A stretch of 64,000 nucleotides of DNA from Candidatus Saccharimonadota bacterium (GTDB lineage Bacteria; Patescibacteriota; Saccharimonadia; Saccharimonadales; Saccharimonadaceae). Location of the stretch: the NCBI GenBank assembly GCA_017404335.1, contig JAFRCN010000004.1, positions 110,442 through 174,441 of the forward strand, read 5' to 3'. Positions 33,748 through 43,322 of this stretch are shown one piece after another. Position 1 is the stretch's first letter. Each line of letters starts with the position of its first letter. Made by a program: the position numbers and the translations under genes. The notes beneath the pieces were generated by a model. That model saw only the letters and a list, made by a program, of their open reading frames with translations. It was not told the DNA's origin and did not search any database.

Positions 33748-34149
33748 ATGGCTACTATTGATCAACAATTTGTAGAATATATTGTAAAAACTTTAGTGAA
33801 TAATCCTGACAAAGTTGAAGTTGAGCGGACAATTGACGAAAAAGGGGTGCTTTTGTCTTTGACGGTTGATCCGTCGGATGTTGGGCGCGTGATTGGTCGG
33901 CGTGGAGTAACGGCGCAGGCAATTCGAACTTTGCTTCGGGCTCTTGGGACGAAACAAGACGCGAGATTTAATCTAAAAATTGTAAATAACGAAAACGGCG
34001 AAGCTACAGATGAAGGCGGAAAGACGGCTGAGATTGAAGATAAGTTAGAAGATGATGATACTACGGAAGATGAGGAAGAGACTCAGACGAACGAGCTCGC
34101 GGAGAAGACTCGCGCCGAGCTTGCTGATTTAGATGACCTTGATATTTAA
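33748..34149 (+). CDS. khpA: KH-domain RNA-binding protein (KhpA-like)
   Basis: 133 residues. The KH domain occupies ~1-85, with the GxxG loop in VIGRRGVTAQAIRTLLRAL (~50-68). An acidic Asp/Glu tail follows, unlike the ~75-residue KhpA of Firmicutes. KhpA binds small RNAs and mRNAs and influences cell-wall growth. In Firmicutes this gene follows rpsP; here it is divergent from rpsP. Confidence 0.85.
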   Translation: MATIDQQFVEYIVKTLVNNPDKVEVERTIDEKGVLLSLTVDPSDVGRVIGRRGVTAQAIRTLLRALGTKQDARFNLKIVNNENGEATDEGGKTAEIEDKLEDDDTTEDEEETQTNELAEKTRAELADLDDLDI

Positions 34150-34157
34150 AAAAGGTC

Positions 34158-34186
34158 TTGACGGCGGGCTTTGCTTATGCTAAACT
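34158..34186 (+). promoter_or_regulatory. Promoter upstream of the rpoB leader
   Basis: TTGACG (34158-34163), 17-nt spacer and TAAACT (34181-34186) with TGC extended -10. A start near 34193 leads into a ~100-nt transcript ending at the terminator at 34263-34293. The whole 318-nt gap before rpoB holds this promoter, that terminator, a second promoter and a structured leader. Confidence 0.65.
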
Positions 34187-34262
34187 AGATTTAAGCTAAC
34201 TAACTGCGAGTCGGCTTATAGAAAACAATTCATTAGTTGAGAGTTTATCTATGTCTAAAAAG

Positions 34263-34293
34263 GCGTTTCTTACGTTGAAAGAAACGCTTTTTT
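34263..34293 (+). terminator. Terminator or attenuator upstream of rpoB
   Basis: GCGTTTCTT (34263-34271) pairs with AAGAAACGC (34279-34287), followed by a six-T tract. Transcription from 34193 would make a ~100-nt RNA that can also form TAAGC/GCTTA and AACTAA/TTAGTT helices before the terminator. Confidence 0.85.
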
Positions 34294-34297
34294 GGTA

Positions 34298-34327
34298 TTG
34301 ATTTTTTTGGCGGAGTCATGATATAAT
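34298..34327 (+). promoter_or_regulatory. Second promoter of rpoBC
   Basis: TTGATT (34298-34303), 18-nt spacer and TATAAT (34322-34327). The resulting leader (~34334-34467) can form GCTCTGTT/AACGGAGC, CTCTAG/CTAGAG (~34363 and ~34380), TAATCTT/AAGATTA (~34411 and ~34435) and GCGTC/GACGC stems. Confidence 0.7.
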
Positions 34328-34467
34328 GATATGAAGAAGTAGTGTGCTCTGTTTTTGGTTAACTCTAGTAATAGCGAAGCTAGAGTGGGGAACGGAGCAG
34401 TAATCTTCAGCGCTGCGGCGTCAATAGACGCAAAAAGATTAATAACACTAATAATAAAAGAGGTAGA

Positions 34468-37400
34468 ATGGCGACAAAACCTAAGCTAGGAGAGCGGGTA
34501 TTCTTTACTGAAGGAGACCAGGCGCTTCCAATCCCAGATCTAACAGCACACCAAAAAGATTCTTGGGACGACTTTGTAAAAAATGGACTTAGGGAAGTTT
34601 TTGCTGAGCTTAATCCAATCGACGATTATACCGGGCAGAAGCTATCTTTAAGGTTCAAAGACTATTATTTTAAAGACCCGAAAGAGGACGAAAAAACCGC
34701 AAAATATAATCTCGCGACTTATGAGGCTCCGCTTCATGTTTTGGTCGAGCTAGAGAATAAGACGACGGGCGAGAAAAAAGAACAGGATATTTATTTCGGT
34801 GATTATCCGTGGATGACGGAGCGGGCGACCTTTATTATTAACGGCACGGAGCGCGTAATTGTTTCGCAGTTGATTCGTTCGGCGGGAGTTTTCTTTAGCG
34901 CTGATACGATTGGGCTAAAACGGTACTACGGAGCGAAGGTAATTCCGGGGCGTGGAGCTTGGCTCGAGTTCGAGACGGCGCCAAACGGAGCGATTTATGT
35001 TAAAATCGACCGCCGAAGGAAAATTCCGGTAACGACGTTCCTTCGAGCCTTAGGGCTTTCGAAGTCGGAAATGAAGGCGAAGTTCGAAAAAATCGATACG
35101 GGTGAGAGAAGCTATATTGATGCGACGCTCGAAAAAGATACGACTTCGTCGCAGGGCGAGGCGCTGCTTGAGGTTTATCGTCGAATTCGTCCGGGTGATC
35201 TCGCTACGGTTGACAATGCTCGATCGATGATTGAGCGGATGTTCTTCGACCCGAAGCGTTATGATTATTCGAATGTTGGGCGGTTTAAGATTAACCGTAG
35301 GCTCGGCTTCGACACACCAAACAAGCCGGAATTTAGAACGCTTCAGATGGACGACGTAATTGCGATTATTTCCGAAATTATTCGACTGAATAATACGCAG
35401 GAACCGGCGGATGATATCGATTCGCTTTCGAATCGTCGGGTTAAGCTAGTCGGCGAGTTGGTGCAAAGGCAGTTTAGATTAGGTATGCTTCGGTTGCAGC
35501 GCAATATTTTAGACCGAATGTCAATGGCTAATCTTGAAGAAGTAACGCCTTCGCAACTTTTGAATTCGCGACCGGTAGTCGCGGCAGTTAAAGAATTCTT
35601 CGCAACTTCTCAGCTTTCGCAGTTGATGGACGAAGTGAATCCGTTTTCGGAACTTGCACATAAGAGGCGTCTTTCTTCGATGGGTCCTGGTGGTTTAACG
35701 CGGGAACGCGCTGGATTCGACGTTCGCGATGCGCACCCGACGCACTATGGCCGGATTTGTACGGTTGAGACACCGGAAGGTGGAAACGTCGGACTCGTGC
35801 TTAACTTTGCGACTTATGCTCGTATTAATGAGTATGGCTTTATCGAGGCGCCTTATCGTGTCGTAAAAGATGGTAAGGTGACGGACGAGGTAGTCTACAT
35901 GGATGCCGATATGGAGAACGATAAGATTATTGCGGACGCTTCGGTAAAAATTGACAAAAACGGTAAGTTTGTTGAGGATTGGGTTTCGGCGAGAGTGCAC
36001 GGGACTCCGGCGCAAGTCGAAGCTTCGAGAGTAACGCATATCGATGCGGCACACAAGGAAATTCTTGGTGTTTCGGCGGGGCTAATCCCGTTTGTCGAGA
36101 AGAACCGGGTTGACCGTTCGCTCATGGCCTGCGCGATGCAGAAGCAGGCGGTACCGCTACTTCGCACGGATAATCCGATTGTCGGGACCGGGATTGAGCG
36201 CGAAGTTGCGAAAAACACTTCGCAATTAATGATGGCATCGGGAACTGGTACGGTAAAGAAAGCCGACGGTGAGTCGATCATTGTTACTTATGATAAAGGC
36301 GGCGACAGAGAATATAAATTACAGCATTTTGAGAAAACGAATGACGATAGGTGCTACAACCAACGTTGCGTAGTAACGCGTGGGCAGAAAGTTAAGAAAG
36401 GCGATACCCTAATTGAGGGCGCTTCGATTAATAACGGTGAGCTTGCGCTCGGGCGAGATTTACTCGTAGCGTTTATGCCGTGGCGCGGTTATAACATGGA
36501 TGACGCGATCGTAATTTCGAACCGGTTAGTCGAGGATGACACTTTGACCTCGATTAATATTAAAGATTTCGATGTCGAAGTGCGCGAGACGAAGCTCGGC
36601 CCGGAGCAAGTGACGCGCGATATTCCAAATGTCTCGGAACATTCCTTAAGGCACTTAGGCGAAGATGGTATCGTAACGATTGGTTCGGAAGTAAAAAATG
36701 GCGACATTTTAGTCGGTAAGATTACGCCGAAGGGTGAGCAAGAGTTAAGCTCTGAGGAGCGACTACTTCGCGCTATCTTTGGTGAAAAGGCGAAAGACGT
36801 ACGCGATACTTCGGTCAGAATGAATGGTTCGTCGACGGGTAAAGTGGTTGATGTAAGAGTTTATACACGCGAGCAGGGCCACGAGCTTAAGGCGGGCGTG
36901 ATTATGCAGATTAAAATTTATGTCGCGGAGATGCGAAAGATTGGTGTCGGCGACAAGCTAGCAGGGCGACATGGTAATAAAGGTGTTGTTTCGCGGGTTT
37001 TGCCGGTAGAAGATATGCCGTTTATGGAAGACGGGACGCCGATTGACATCGTGCTTAGCCCGATGGGCGTGCCGAGCCGTATGAATCTTGGTCAGTTATT
37101 CGAGACACATCTCGGGATGGCGGCAAAAGCGCTCGGATATAAAGTCGCAACGCCTTCGTTTAACGGGGTGCCGGATGAAGTAATTAGTGATGAGCTAGAA
37201 AAAGCCGGTTACGCACGCGATGGTCGAGTACAGCTTTACGATGGTTTGACGGGTGAGCCGTTTAACGAAAGGACTTCAGTTGGAATTATGCATATGTTGA
37301 AACTTCACCACATGGTCGAAGATAAAATTCACGCACGTTCGACTGGCCCGTATACGATGGTAACTCAGCAACCGCTCGGTGGTAAGGCACAAAACGGTGG

Positions 37401-37848
37401 TCAGAGATTCGGGGAAATGGAGGTCTGGGCACTCGAAGCTTACGGTGCAGCTACGACTTTGCAGGAAATGCTCACGATTAAGTCGGATGACGTTTACGGA
37501 CGTGCGAAAGCTTATGAATCGATTATTAAGCATGAACCGATTGAGGGGCCGAAGCTTCCGGAAGGCTTTAACGTCTTAGTGAAAGAGCTTCAGGGGCTAG
37601 GTCTTAAAGTAGACTTACTCGATCACGGCGAATCGGCGGATGCTGGAGACGTAATTGAAAAGACTTCAAGGGAAATTGAAAAATCTAAGGATGATCAATC
37701 CATCTATGATCAACATAAAAAAGATACCGAGCCACAGATTTTGGACCTCGATGACGAGGAGGCCGAAGCAATGATGGCGGATGAAGGTATCGAAATAACG
37801 GAGGGCGACGAAGATGATGGTACGGTCGACCTCGGAGAGGAGTTCTAA
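34468..37848 (+). CDS. rpoB: RNA polymerase beta subunit
   Basis: 1126 residues. Diagnostic segments include SQLMDEVNPFSELAHKRRLSSMGPGGLTRERAGFDVRDAHPTHYGRI (rifampicin-region fork), GYNMDDAIVIS and the C-terminal KAQNGGQRFGEMEVWALEAYGAA. It is shorter than the E. coli subunit (1342) because lineage-specific inserts are absent. It forms the catalytic core with beta'. The end is acidic. rpoC starts 2 nt after its stop. Confidence 0.98.
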   Translation: MATKPKLGERVFFTEGDQALPIPDLTAHQKDSWDDFVKNGLREVFAELNPIDDYTGQKLSLRFKDYYFKDPKEDEKTAKYNLATYEAPLHVLVELENKTTGEKKEQDIYFGDYPWMTERATFIINGTERVIVSQLIRSAGVFFSADTIGLKRYYGAKVIPGRGAWLEFETAPNGAIYVKIDRRRKIPVTTFLRALGLSKSEMKAKFEKIDTGERSYIDATLEKDTTSSQGEALLEVYRRIRPGDLATVDNARSMIERMFFDPKRYDYSNVGRFKINRRLGFDTPNKPEFRTLQMDDVIAIISEIIRLNNTQEPADDIDSLSNRRVKLVGELVQRQFRLGMLRLQRNILDRMSMANLEEVTPSQLLNSRPVVAAVKEFFATSQLSQLMDEVNPFSELAHKRRLSSMGPGGLTRERAGFDVRDAHPTHYGRICTVETPEGGNVGLVLNFATYARINEYGFIEAPYRVVKDGKVTDEVVYMDADMENDKIIADASVKIDKNGKFVEDWVSARVHGTPAQVEASRVTHIDAAHKEILGVSAGLIPFVEKNRVDRSLMACAMQKQAVPLLRTDNPIVGTGIEREVAKNTSQLMMASGTGTVKKADGESIIVTYDKGGDREYKLQHFEKTNDDRCYNQRCVVTRGQKVKKGDTLIEGASINNGELALGRDLLVAFMPWRGYNMDDAIVISNRLVEDDTLTSINIKDFDVEVRETKLGPEQVTRDIPNVSEHSLRHLGEDGIVTIGSEVKNGDILVGKITPKGEQELSSEERLLRAIFGEKAKDVRDTSVRMNGSSTGKVVDVRVYTREQGHELKAGVIMQIKIYVAEMRKIGVGDKLAGRHGNKGVVSRVLPVEDMPFMEDGTPIDIVLSPMGVPSRMNLGQLFETHLGMAAKALGYKVATPSFNGVPDEVISDELEKAGYARDGRVQLYDGLTGEPFNERTSVGIMHMLKLHHMVEDKIHARSTGPYTMVTQQPLGGKAQNGGQRFGEMEVWALEAYGAATTLQEMLTIKSDDVYGRAKAYESIIKHEPIEGPKLPEGFNVLVKELQGLGLKVDLLDHGESADAGDVIEKTSREIEKSKDDQSIYDQHKKDTEPQILDLDDEEAEAMMADEGIEITEGDEDDGTVDLGEEF

Positions 37849-37849
37849 G

Positions 37850-40800
37850 ATGGCGTGGATGGATAATTTTATCAGCGCTTCAGATTTCGATTCGATTAGA
37901 CTTTCGGTCGCGAGTCGAGACGATATATTGAATTGGAGCTACGGTGAGGTAACGAAACCGGAGACGATTAACTATCGTACTCAGAAGCCAGAACGAGATG
38001 GTTTGTTCTGCGAAAGGATTTTCGGACCAACTAAGGATATTAACCCACACGATTCGAAGCTTAAGGGGGTGCGTGTGCACGAAGCGGCGGTTGATAAGGA
38101 AGGAAACATCGTAACTAAGTCGATTACTCGGCGCGAGAGAATGGGGCATATTGCTCTAGCGGCGCCGGTTGCACATATTTGGTTTATGCGCGGAGTGCCT
38201 TCGGCTTTATCGTTACTTCTTGATATTACGGTTAAAAATATTGAAAAAGTAGTATACTTTGCGACTTATTTAATTACTGATGCGAAAACCGACGAGATTA
38301 ATAAGACTCTAGAGTCACTCGAAGGGCAAACTGCGGCGGCGAGAGATGCGATTAGACTACGCTACGAAAAGGAAGCTAAGGCTGAAGGTGCGGATGTTAA
38401 AGCGCTAGCCGAGGCACAGACGAAAGAATTATCTGAACTGGAAAGCGATTATGCTTCTAAGAAGTCGATGCTTGAGTCGTTTAAGAAAGGTGGGACGATT
38501 ACGGAAGTGCAATATCGCAATTTACCAGAAGAGTATGAAGATTTGATTACGGTAGAGATGGGTGCGACGGCGATTAAGAAGTTGCTCGACGAAGTTGATT
38601 TAGATAAGTTAATTGAAGATTTGAAGAAGCAGGAAGAAGAAGTTAAGGGCCAAAAGGAGAAGAAAATCCAGAAACGCTTGAAGACTCTAGAAGGAATGCA
38701 AGCAGCGGGAATTCGTCCGGAAGATTTAGTACTTTCAGTAATCCCAGTCATTCCGCCGGATCTTCGTCCGATGATTGCGCTTCCGGGTGGACGTTTTGCG
38801 ACGTCGGATTTGAACGATTTGTATCGTAGAGTAATCAACCGAAATAATCGGTTAAAGAAATTGATGGATCTTAACGCACCAGAAGTAATTTGCCGAAACG
38901 AAATGCGGATGCTTCAAGAAGCGGTTGATGCTTTGATTGACAACTCGGCGGCACATGGTTCGAGGGGGGCTAACTCGACGAACGGGCGACGTAAGCTTAA
39001 ATCTCTTTCGGACTTACTAAAAGGTAAGCAAGGGCGCTTCCGTCAGAACCTACTCGGGAAGCGGGTTGACTATTCAGGTCGTTCAGTAATCGTCGTAGGC
39101 CCGGAGTTGAAACTACATGAATGTGGGCTTCCGAAGCAGATGGCGCTTGAACTATTTAAACCCTTCGTGATTTCTTGGTTGATTGGTAATGAATATGCTA
39201 CCAATATCCGGTCGGCTTCACGATTAATTGAGGCGAAAGAAACGGTAGTTTGGGATGCGCTAGATGATGTAATTAAAGGTAAATATGTGCTTCTAAACCG
39301 TGCTCCGTCGCTCCACCGGCTTTCGGTACAAGCTTTCCAGCCAAGATTGATTGACGGTAAAGCGATCAAGCTCCATCCTTTGGTAGCTTCTGGGTTTAAC
39401 GCAGACTACGATGGGGACCAGATGGCAGTGCATCTTCCGCTTTCCGAAGCGGCGCAAACCGAAGCGCGAGAGTTAATGTCGGCTCCGAAGAACTTGTTGA
39501 AGCCGGCGGATGGCTCGCCAGTCTTGGCAATTTATCAGGATGTGGTACTTGGTGCATATTATTTAACATATGATAAACCTGGAACGGATCAAGGTGAGGC
39601 AAAAGCGTTTTCGAGTGTTTATGAAGCCGAGATGGCTTACGATCAGGGCTTGATTGCGCTTCAGACGCCGATTCGGGTGTTTGCGAAGAAGGAAATTCGA
39701 AATACTACCTTAGGTCGCGTAATCTTTAATGAAATTTTGCCAAAAGACTATCCGTTTGATAATTCGGTACAGAATAAGAAGCACTTATCTAAGGTGATGG
39801 CGGACATTTTCGACCGCTATGGCGCAGAAGTCATGGTGAAGACAGCAGATGATCTGAAAGATTTAGCGTTTGAGTACGAAACGATTGCTTCGATTTCGAC
39901 AGCGAAAGATGATTATCCGACCTACGACGAAATCGACGACTTTATCGCGGAAGGCGATGCGAAGACCGCTCTAATTCAGCAACAATTTAATGATGGATTG
40001 GTAACGGAGGAGGAGCGTTATAAATTGACGATTGCTAACTGGCGCGATATTGATAAAAAGATTTCGGATTTCTTGTCTTCGAAGCTTTCGGAAATGGATA
40101 CGGATATCGCGGTGATGGTTAACTCTGGTGCACGTGGTAATATTTCGAACATTAAGCTCGCTTCGGCGGAAATTGGTATCATGGTTGATATTAACAATAA
40201 CGAAATTGAGCTTCCGGTTAAGTCTTCATATAAGCGCGGTTTGAATACACTTGAGTCCTTTATCGCAACGCGAGGTGCACGTCAGGGTCAGGTTTCGACG
40301 GCTCTACGTACGGCGGACTCGGGTTACCTAACGAGGCGGTTAGTCGATGTTTCGCAAGATGTCTTTACGACGAATGAGGTGGCGGAAGACCCAGGCTTTG
40401 CGGTTTACCGAAACGAAACTGAGCTTTCGGGAATCGGGTTTGCGGCGAGACTGTCCGGTCGTTATACGGCGGAGGCGGTTCCGGGCTATCTAGAAGCCGA
40501 TGAGCTAATTACGAAAGATATTGCGGAACAAATTGAGAATGACGAAAATATTTCGGCGGTTAAGATTCAGTCGGTGCTTTCGACTACGGCGGTCGACGGA
40601 ATTCCGCGTAAGGCTTACGGGGTCGATATGTCGACTAGGGAATTAGTCGCGGCGAACGAGCCAGTCGGGGTAATCGCGGCACAATCGCTCGGTGAGCCGG
40701 GTACACAGCTAACTCTCGATACGAAGCACGGCTCTGGCGTGGCAGGTTCGGGTGCAATCGCGCGAGGTCTTCCTCGGGTCGAGGAGCTTCTCGAAGCCCG

Positions 40801-41665
40801 TACGCCGAAAGGTCAAGCTTACGTTTCGCCGATTAGTGGTACAGTTGAGGTTTGGGAAGATAATAATCATTACGTCGTACAAATTACTCCGCAATCTGGT
40901 TCGATTGAAAGATTTGAGCTAGAAGGACGAAAGCCGGCGGTTAAAGACGGCGAGTCGGTTAAGGCGGGAGCAACTCTCGTGAAGAAGGCTGGAGATAAGG
41001 ATGCGATTAAGGCTCCGAATGATGGCGTAGTTGAGTTGGTTAAAGACGCGGTGATATTGGTTGCAGCTGGTTCGGCGCCGGTTCGGATTGAAATTCCAGG
41101 TGACGCAGAGCTGGTAGTAAAGTCGAACGATGCAGTTGAATCTGGCGATAGATTAACGACGGGTTCGCTAAATCTCCAGGATCTTTTGAAATACAAGGGC
41201 GTCGAAGCGACCGAGCGTTATATCATGAACGACGTTTTGAACGTTTATGCGGCGCAGGGGCACGAAATTTCGCCGAAGCACTTGGAGATTTTGGTGCGCC
41301 AGATGTTCTCAAGGGTTCAGATTAACGAACCAGGTGATTCGGAGTTTGTGACGGGAGATATTACTTCTAAGGCTTCGGTAGTTGAGGCGAATAGGGAGCT
41401 AGAGGCTGAAGGAAAAGAACCGGCGACCTATACAAACCTGCTACTTGGGATTACGAAGGTTTCGATCTTCTCGGATTCGTTCCTCTCGGCGGCTTCGTTC
41501 CAAGATACGACGCGTGTACTTATTAACGCGGCGATTAATGGACGAGTTGATCACTTGCGTGGGCTAAAGGAAAACGTCATTATCGGACGCAAGATTCCGG
41601 TAGGGACGGGCGTTAGACCCCTAGAACAAGATGGACCTACTCCGGAAGAATTAGAGGAAATCTAG
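37850..41665 (+). CDS. rpoC: RNA polymerase beta' subunit without zinc-site cysteines
   Basis: 1271 residues. The catalytic loop NADYDGDQMAVHLPLS is intact. An ATG at 37814 inside rpoB is in frame, but ATG 37850 has the GGAGAGGAG site and gives MAWMDNFISASDF, so it is preferred. The N-terminal zinc-site cysteines are missing (after GLFCERIFGPTKD comes INPHDSKLKG), as are those of the second site (DGIPRKAYG where CxxCYG is usual). The trigger loop reads LTLDTKHGSGVAG instead of LTMRTFHxGG. Confidence 0.97.
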   Translation: MAWMDNFISASDFDSIRLSVASRDDILNWSYGEVTKPETINYRTQKPERDGLFCERIFGPTKDINPHDSKLKGVRVHEAAVDKEGNIVTKSITRRERMGHIALAAPVAHIWFMRGVPSALSLLLDITVKNIEKVVYFATYLITDAKTDEINKTLESLEGQTAAARDAIRLRYEKEAKAEGADVKALAEAQTKELSELESDYASKKSMLESFKKGGTITEVQYRNLPEEYEDLITVEMGATAIKKLLDEVDLDKLIEDLKKQEEEVKGQKEKKIQKRLKTLEGMQAAGIRPEDLVLSVIPVIPPDLRPMIALPGGRFATSDLNDLYRRVINRNNRLKKLMDLNAPEVICRNEMRMLQEAVDALIDNSAAHGSRGANSTNGRRKLKSLSDLLKGKQGRFRQNLLGKRVDYSGRSVIVVGPELKLHECGLPKQMALELFKPFVISWLIGNEYATNIRSASRLIEAKETVVWDALDDVIKGKYVLLNRAPSLHRLSVQAFQPRLIDGKAIKLHPLVASGFNADYDGDQMAVHLPLSEAAQTEARELMSAPKNLLKPADGSPVLAIYQDVVLGAYYLTYDKPGTDQGEAKAFSSVYEAEMAYDQGLIALQTPIRVFAKKEIRNTTLGRVIFNEILPKDYPFDNSVQNKKHLSKVMADIFDRYGAEVMVKTADDLKDLAFEYETIASISTAKDDYPTYDEIDDFIAEGDAKTALIQQQFNDGLVTEEERYKLTIANWRDIDKKISDFLSSKLSEMDTDIAVMVNSGARGNISNIKLASAEIGIMVDINNNEIELPVKSSYKRGLNTLESFIATRGARQGQVSTALRTADSGYLTRRLVDVSQDVFTTNEVAEDPGFAVYRNETELSGIGFAARLSGRYTAEAVPGYLEADELITKDIAEQIENDENISAVKIQSVLSTTAVDGIPRKAYGVDMSTRELVAANEPVGVIAAQSLGEPGTQLTLDTKHGSGVAGSGAIARGLPRVEELLEARTPKGQAYVSPISGTVEVWEDNNHYVVQITPQSGSIERFELEGRKPAVKDGESVKAGATLVKKAGDKDAIKAPNDGVVELVKDAVILVAAGSAPVRIEIPGDAELVVKSNDAVESGDRLTTGSLNLQDLLKYKGVEATERYIMNDVLNVYAAQGHEISPKHLEILVRQMFSRVQINEPGDSEFVTGDITSKASVVEANRELEAEGKEPATYTNLLLGITKVSIFSDSFLSAASFQDTTRVLINAAINGRVDHLRGLKENVIIGRKIPVGTGVRPLEQDGPTPEELEEI

Positions 41666-41831
41666 AAAATTTAAAGGCAATTTTCTCAGCGGTAAAATTA
41701 CGCCAAGATAAAAATTACAACACATAGCCTATTTTCGCTCGACGTAGCAAAGCTCTGCTCGCGAAAATGGTAGTGTTGTAATTTTTATATGGGTAATTTT
41801 ACATGCTTCGAAAACTTTCCTTTAAATTTTC
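41665..41831. repeat. Composite palindrome (element copy 2 in a locus-specific stem), after rpoC
   Basis: Element 41681-41814 is the second copy of the 134-bp sequence at 33045-33178; the only difference is at 41741 (A for G). It is enclosed by GAAAATTTAAAGG (41665-41677) and CCTTTAAATTTTC (41819-41831), a perfect 13-bp stem absent from copy 1. The left arm starts with the G of the rpoC stop codon. It likely ends rpoBC transcription. Confidence 0.9.
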
Positions 41832-41885
41832 TTCCAAAATTCATCGAAGTATGGTATATTGTATATAGTATTATGAAGAGGTTTT

Positions 41886-43322
41886 ATGCATTTTAAGACG
41901 ATTTTTAAATCTTTAAAGAATAAAGACATGTTACGCCGGGTTGGGATTATTTTTGGAATTTTGATTGCGTATCGATTATTGGCGCAAATTCCGGTACCGA
42001 TGGGAGACGCTTCGACGTTTCGGGAAGCCGTTTCGAATTTATTAGAGAAGTCGGATTTCTCGAGCTTCCTAAATTTAATTTCGGGTGGCGGCTTGGCTTC
42101 GTTTAGTATTATCCTAGTCGGTCTTTCGCCGTATATTACTGGGTCGATTGTAATTCAGCTTCTAACCAAGGCGATTCCGCGACTCGAGGAACTGTCAAAT
42201 GACGGCGAGACTGGTCGGCGCAAGATTAACCAATGGACTAGAATGCTTGCGGTGCCTCTTGCTATCTTACAATCTATTGTATATATATTTATATTATATC
42301 AGTCGACTCTTTCGGCGAATATTGCGACGGAATTTACACCGACGCTTGGCGATTGGGCGCTTTCGGTTACAGCGATGACGGCTGGGTCGATTATCTTAAT
42401 GTGGCTCGGCGAGCTAATTACAGAGCAGGGGATTGGGAATGGTATTTCGATGATGATTTTCGCGTCGATTATTTCGCAACTTCCGACGACGCTGGCTTCG
42501 CTCGGTGCGGCGCTTTTTAATACGGAGAATGGTACGCTTTCTATGTTCGGTTGGTTTGAGCTTCCGGTTGATCCGACGACGTTCTTCATTGTACTTGGGT
42601 TTGCAGTGGCGATGCTAGTAGTAATTTACTTCTTAGTGAAATTAAATGAAGCGCAGAGAATTATTACGGTGAATTATGCGAAGAGAGTACATGGTAATTC
42701 GTCTTATGGTGGAATTAAGTCGATTTTGCCGATTAAGATTATCGCGGCTGGCGTGATCCCGGTGATTTTCGCGACAGCGTTTCTTTCGCTTCCGGCTCTG
42801 ATTGGGCAAGTTATAACTACAGTTGATCCAGGGAACGAGTTCGGGACTTCTCTAGTTTCGATCTTTACGGCGCCTTCGGCGAATAATTTCTTGGCGATCT
42901 ATCCGGACGGAATCACGGGGCAATGGTTTATTTATCCGGCAGTTTATTTCTTCTTGGTATTCGTCTTTACTTATTTCTATACGAATTCCGTGGTATTTAA
43001 TACGAAAGAAATCGCAGATAACCTACAAAAACAGGGTGGATTTATCGAGGGGGTGCGTCCGGGGATTAAAACAGCGGAGTATTTAAGTAAGGTAGTGAGT
43101 CATTTAAACTTATTTGGAGCTTTATCTTTAGGCTTAATTGCGATGCTTCCGTTTATTACCGACTATATATTTATTATGACGACGGGGTCGCCGGTTGGGC
43201 TTTCAATTTCGGGTACTGGGCTTCTCATTGTGGTGACGGTGGCACTGGAGAATCTAAGGTCGCTAGATTCTAGAGCATTAATGGTAACATACGACGATTT
43301 CGGTGATGAGCTTAAAAATTAA
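41886..43322 (+). CDS. secY: Preprotein translocase subunit SecY
   Basis: 478 residues with ten membrane helices. SecY signatures include LLTKAIPRLEELSNDGETGRRKINQWTR and QAQRII-like NEAQRIITVNYAKRVHG, plus the C-terminal NLFGALSLGLIAMLPF and SGTGLLIVVTVALENLRSLDSRALM. It is the channel for protein export and membrane insertion. A GGTATATT -10 and GAAGAGG Shine-Dalgarno precede it. adk and map, usual neighbours, are absent; a sortase gene overlaps its end. Confidence 0.97.
   Translation: MHFKTIFKSLKNKDMLRRVGIIFGILIAYRLLAQIPVPMGDASTFREAVSNLLEKSDFSSFLNLISGGGLASFSIILVGLSPYITGSIVIQLLTKAIPRLEELSNDGETGRRKINQWTRMLAVPLAILQSIVYIFILYQSTLSANIATEFTPTLGDWALSVTAMTAGSIILMWLGELITEQGIGNGISMMIFASIISQLPTTLASLGAALFNTENGTLSMFGWFELPVDPTTFFIVLGFAVAMLVVIYFLVKLNEAQRIITVNYAKRVHGNSSYGGIKSILPIKIIAAGVIPVIFATAFLSLPALIGQVITTVDPGNEFGTSLVSIFTAPSANNFLAIYPDGITGQWFIYPAVYFFLVFVFTYFYTNSVVFNTKEIADNLQKQGGFIEGVRPGIKTAEYLSKVVSHLNLFGALSLGLIAMLPFITDYIFIMTTGSPVGLSISGTGLLIVVTVALENLRSLDSRALMVTYDDFGDELKN

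Noticed and set aside
37814..37849. Upstream ATG for rpoC inside rpoB
   Set aside because: The ATG at 37850 has a strong Shine-Dalgarno and gives the expected N-terminus; the extra 12 residues are the out-of-frame rpoB end.
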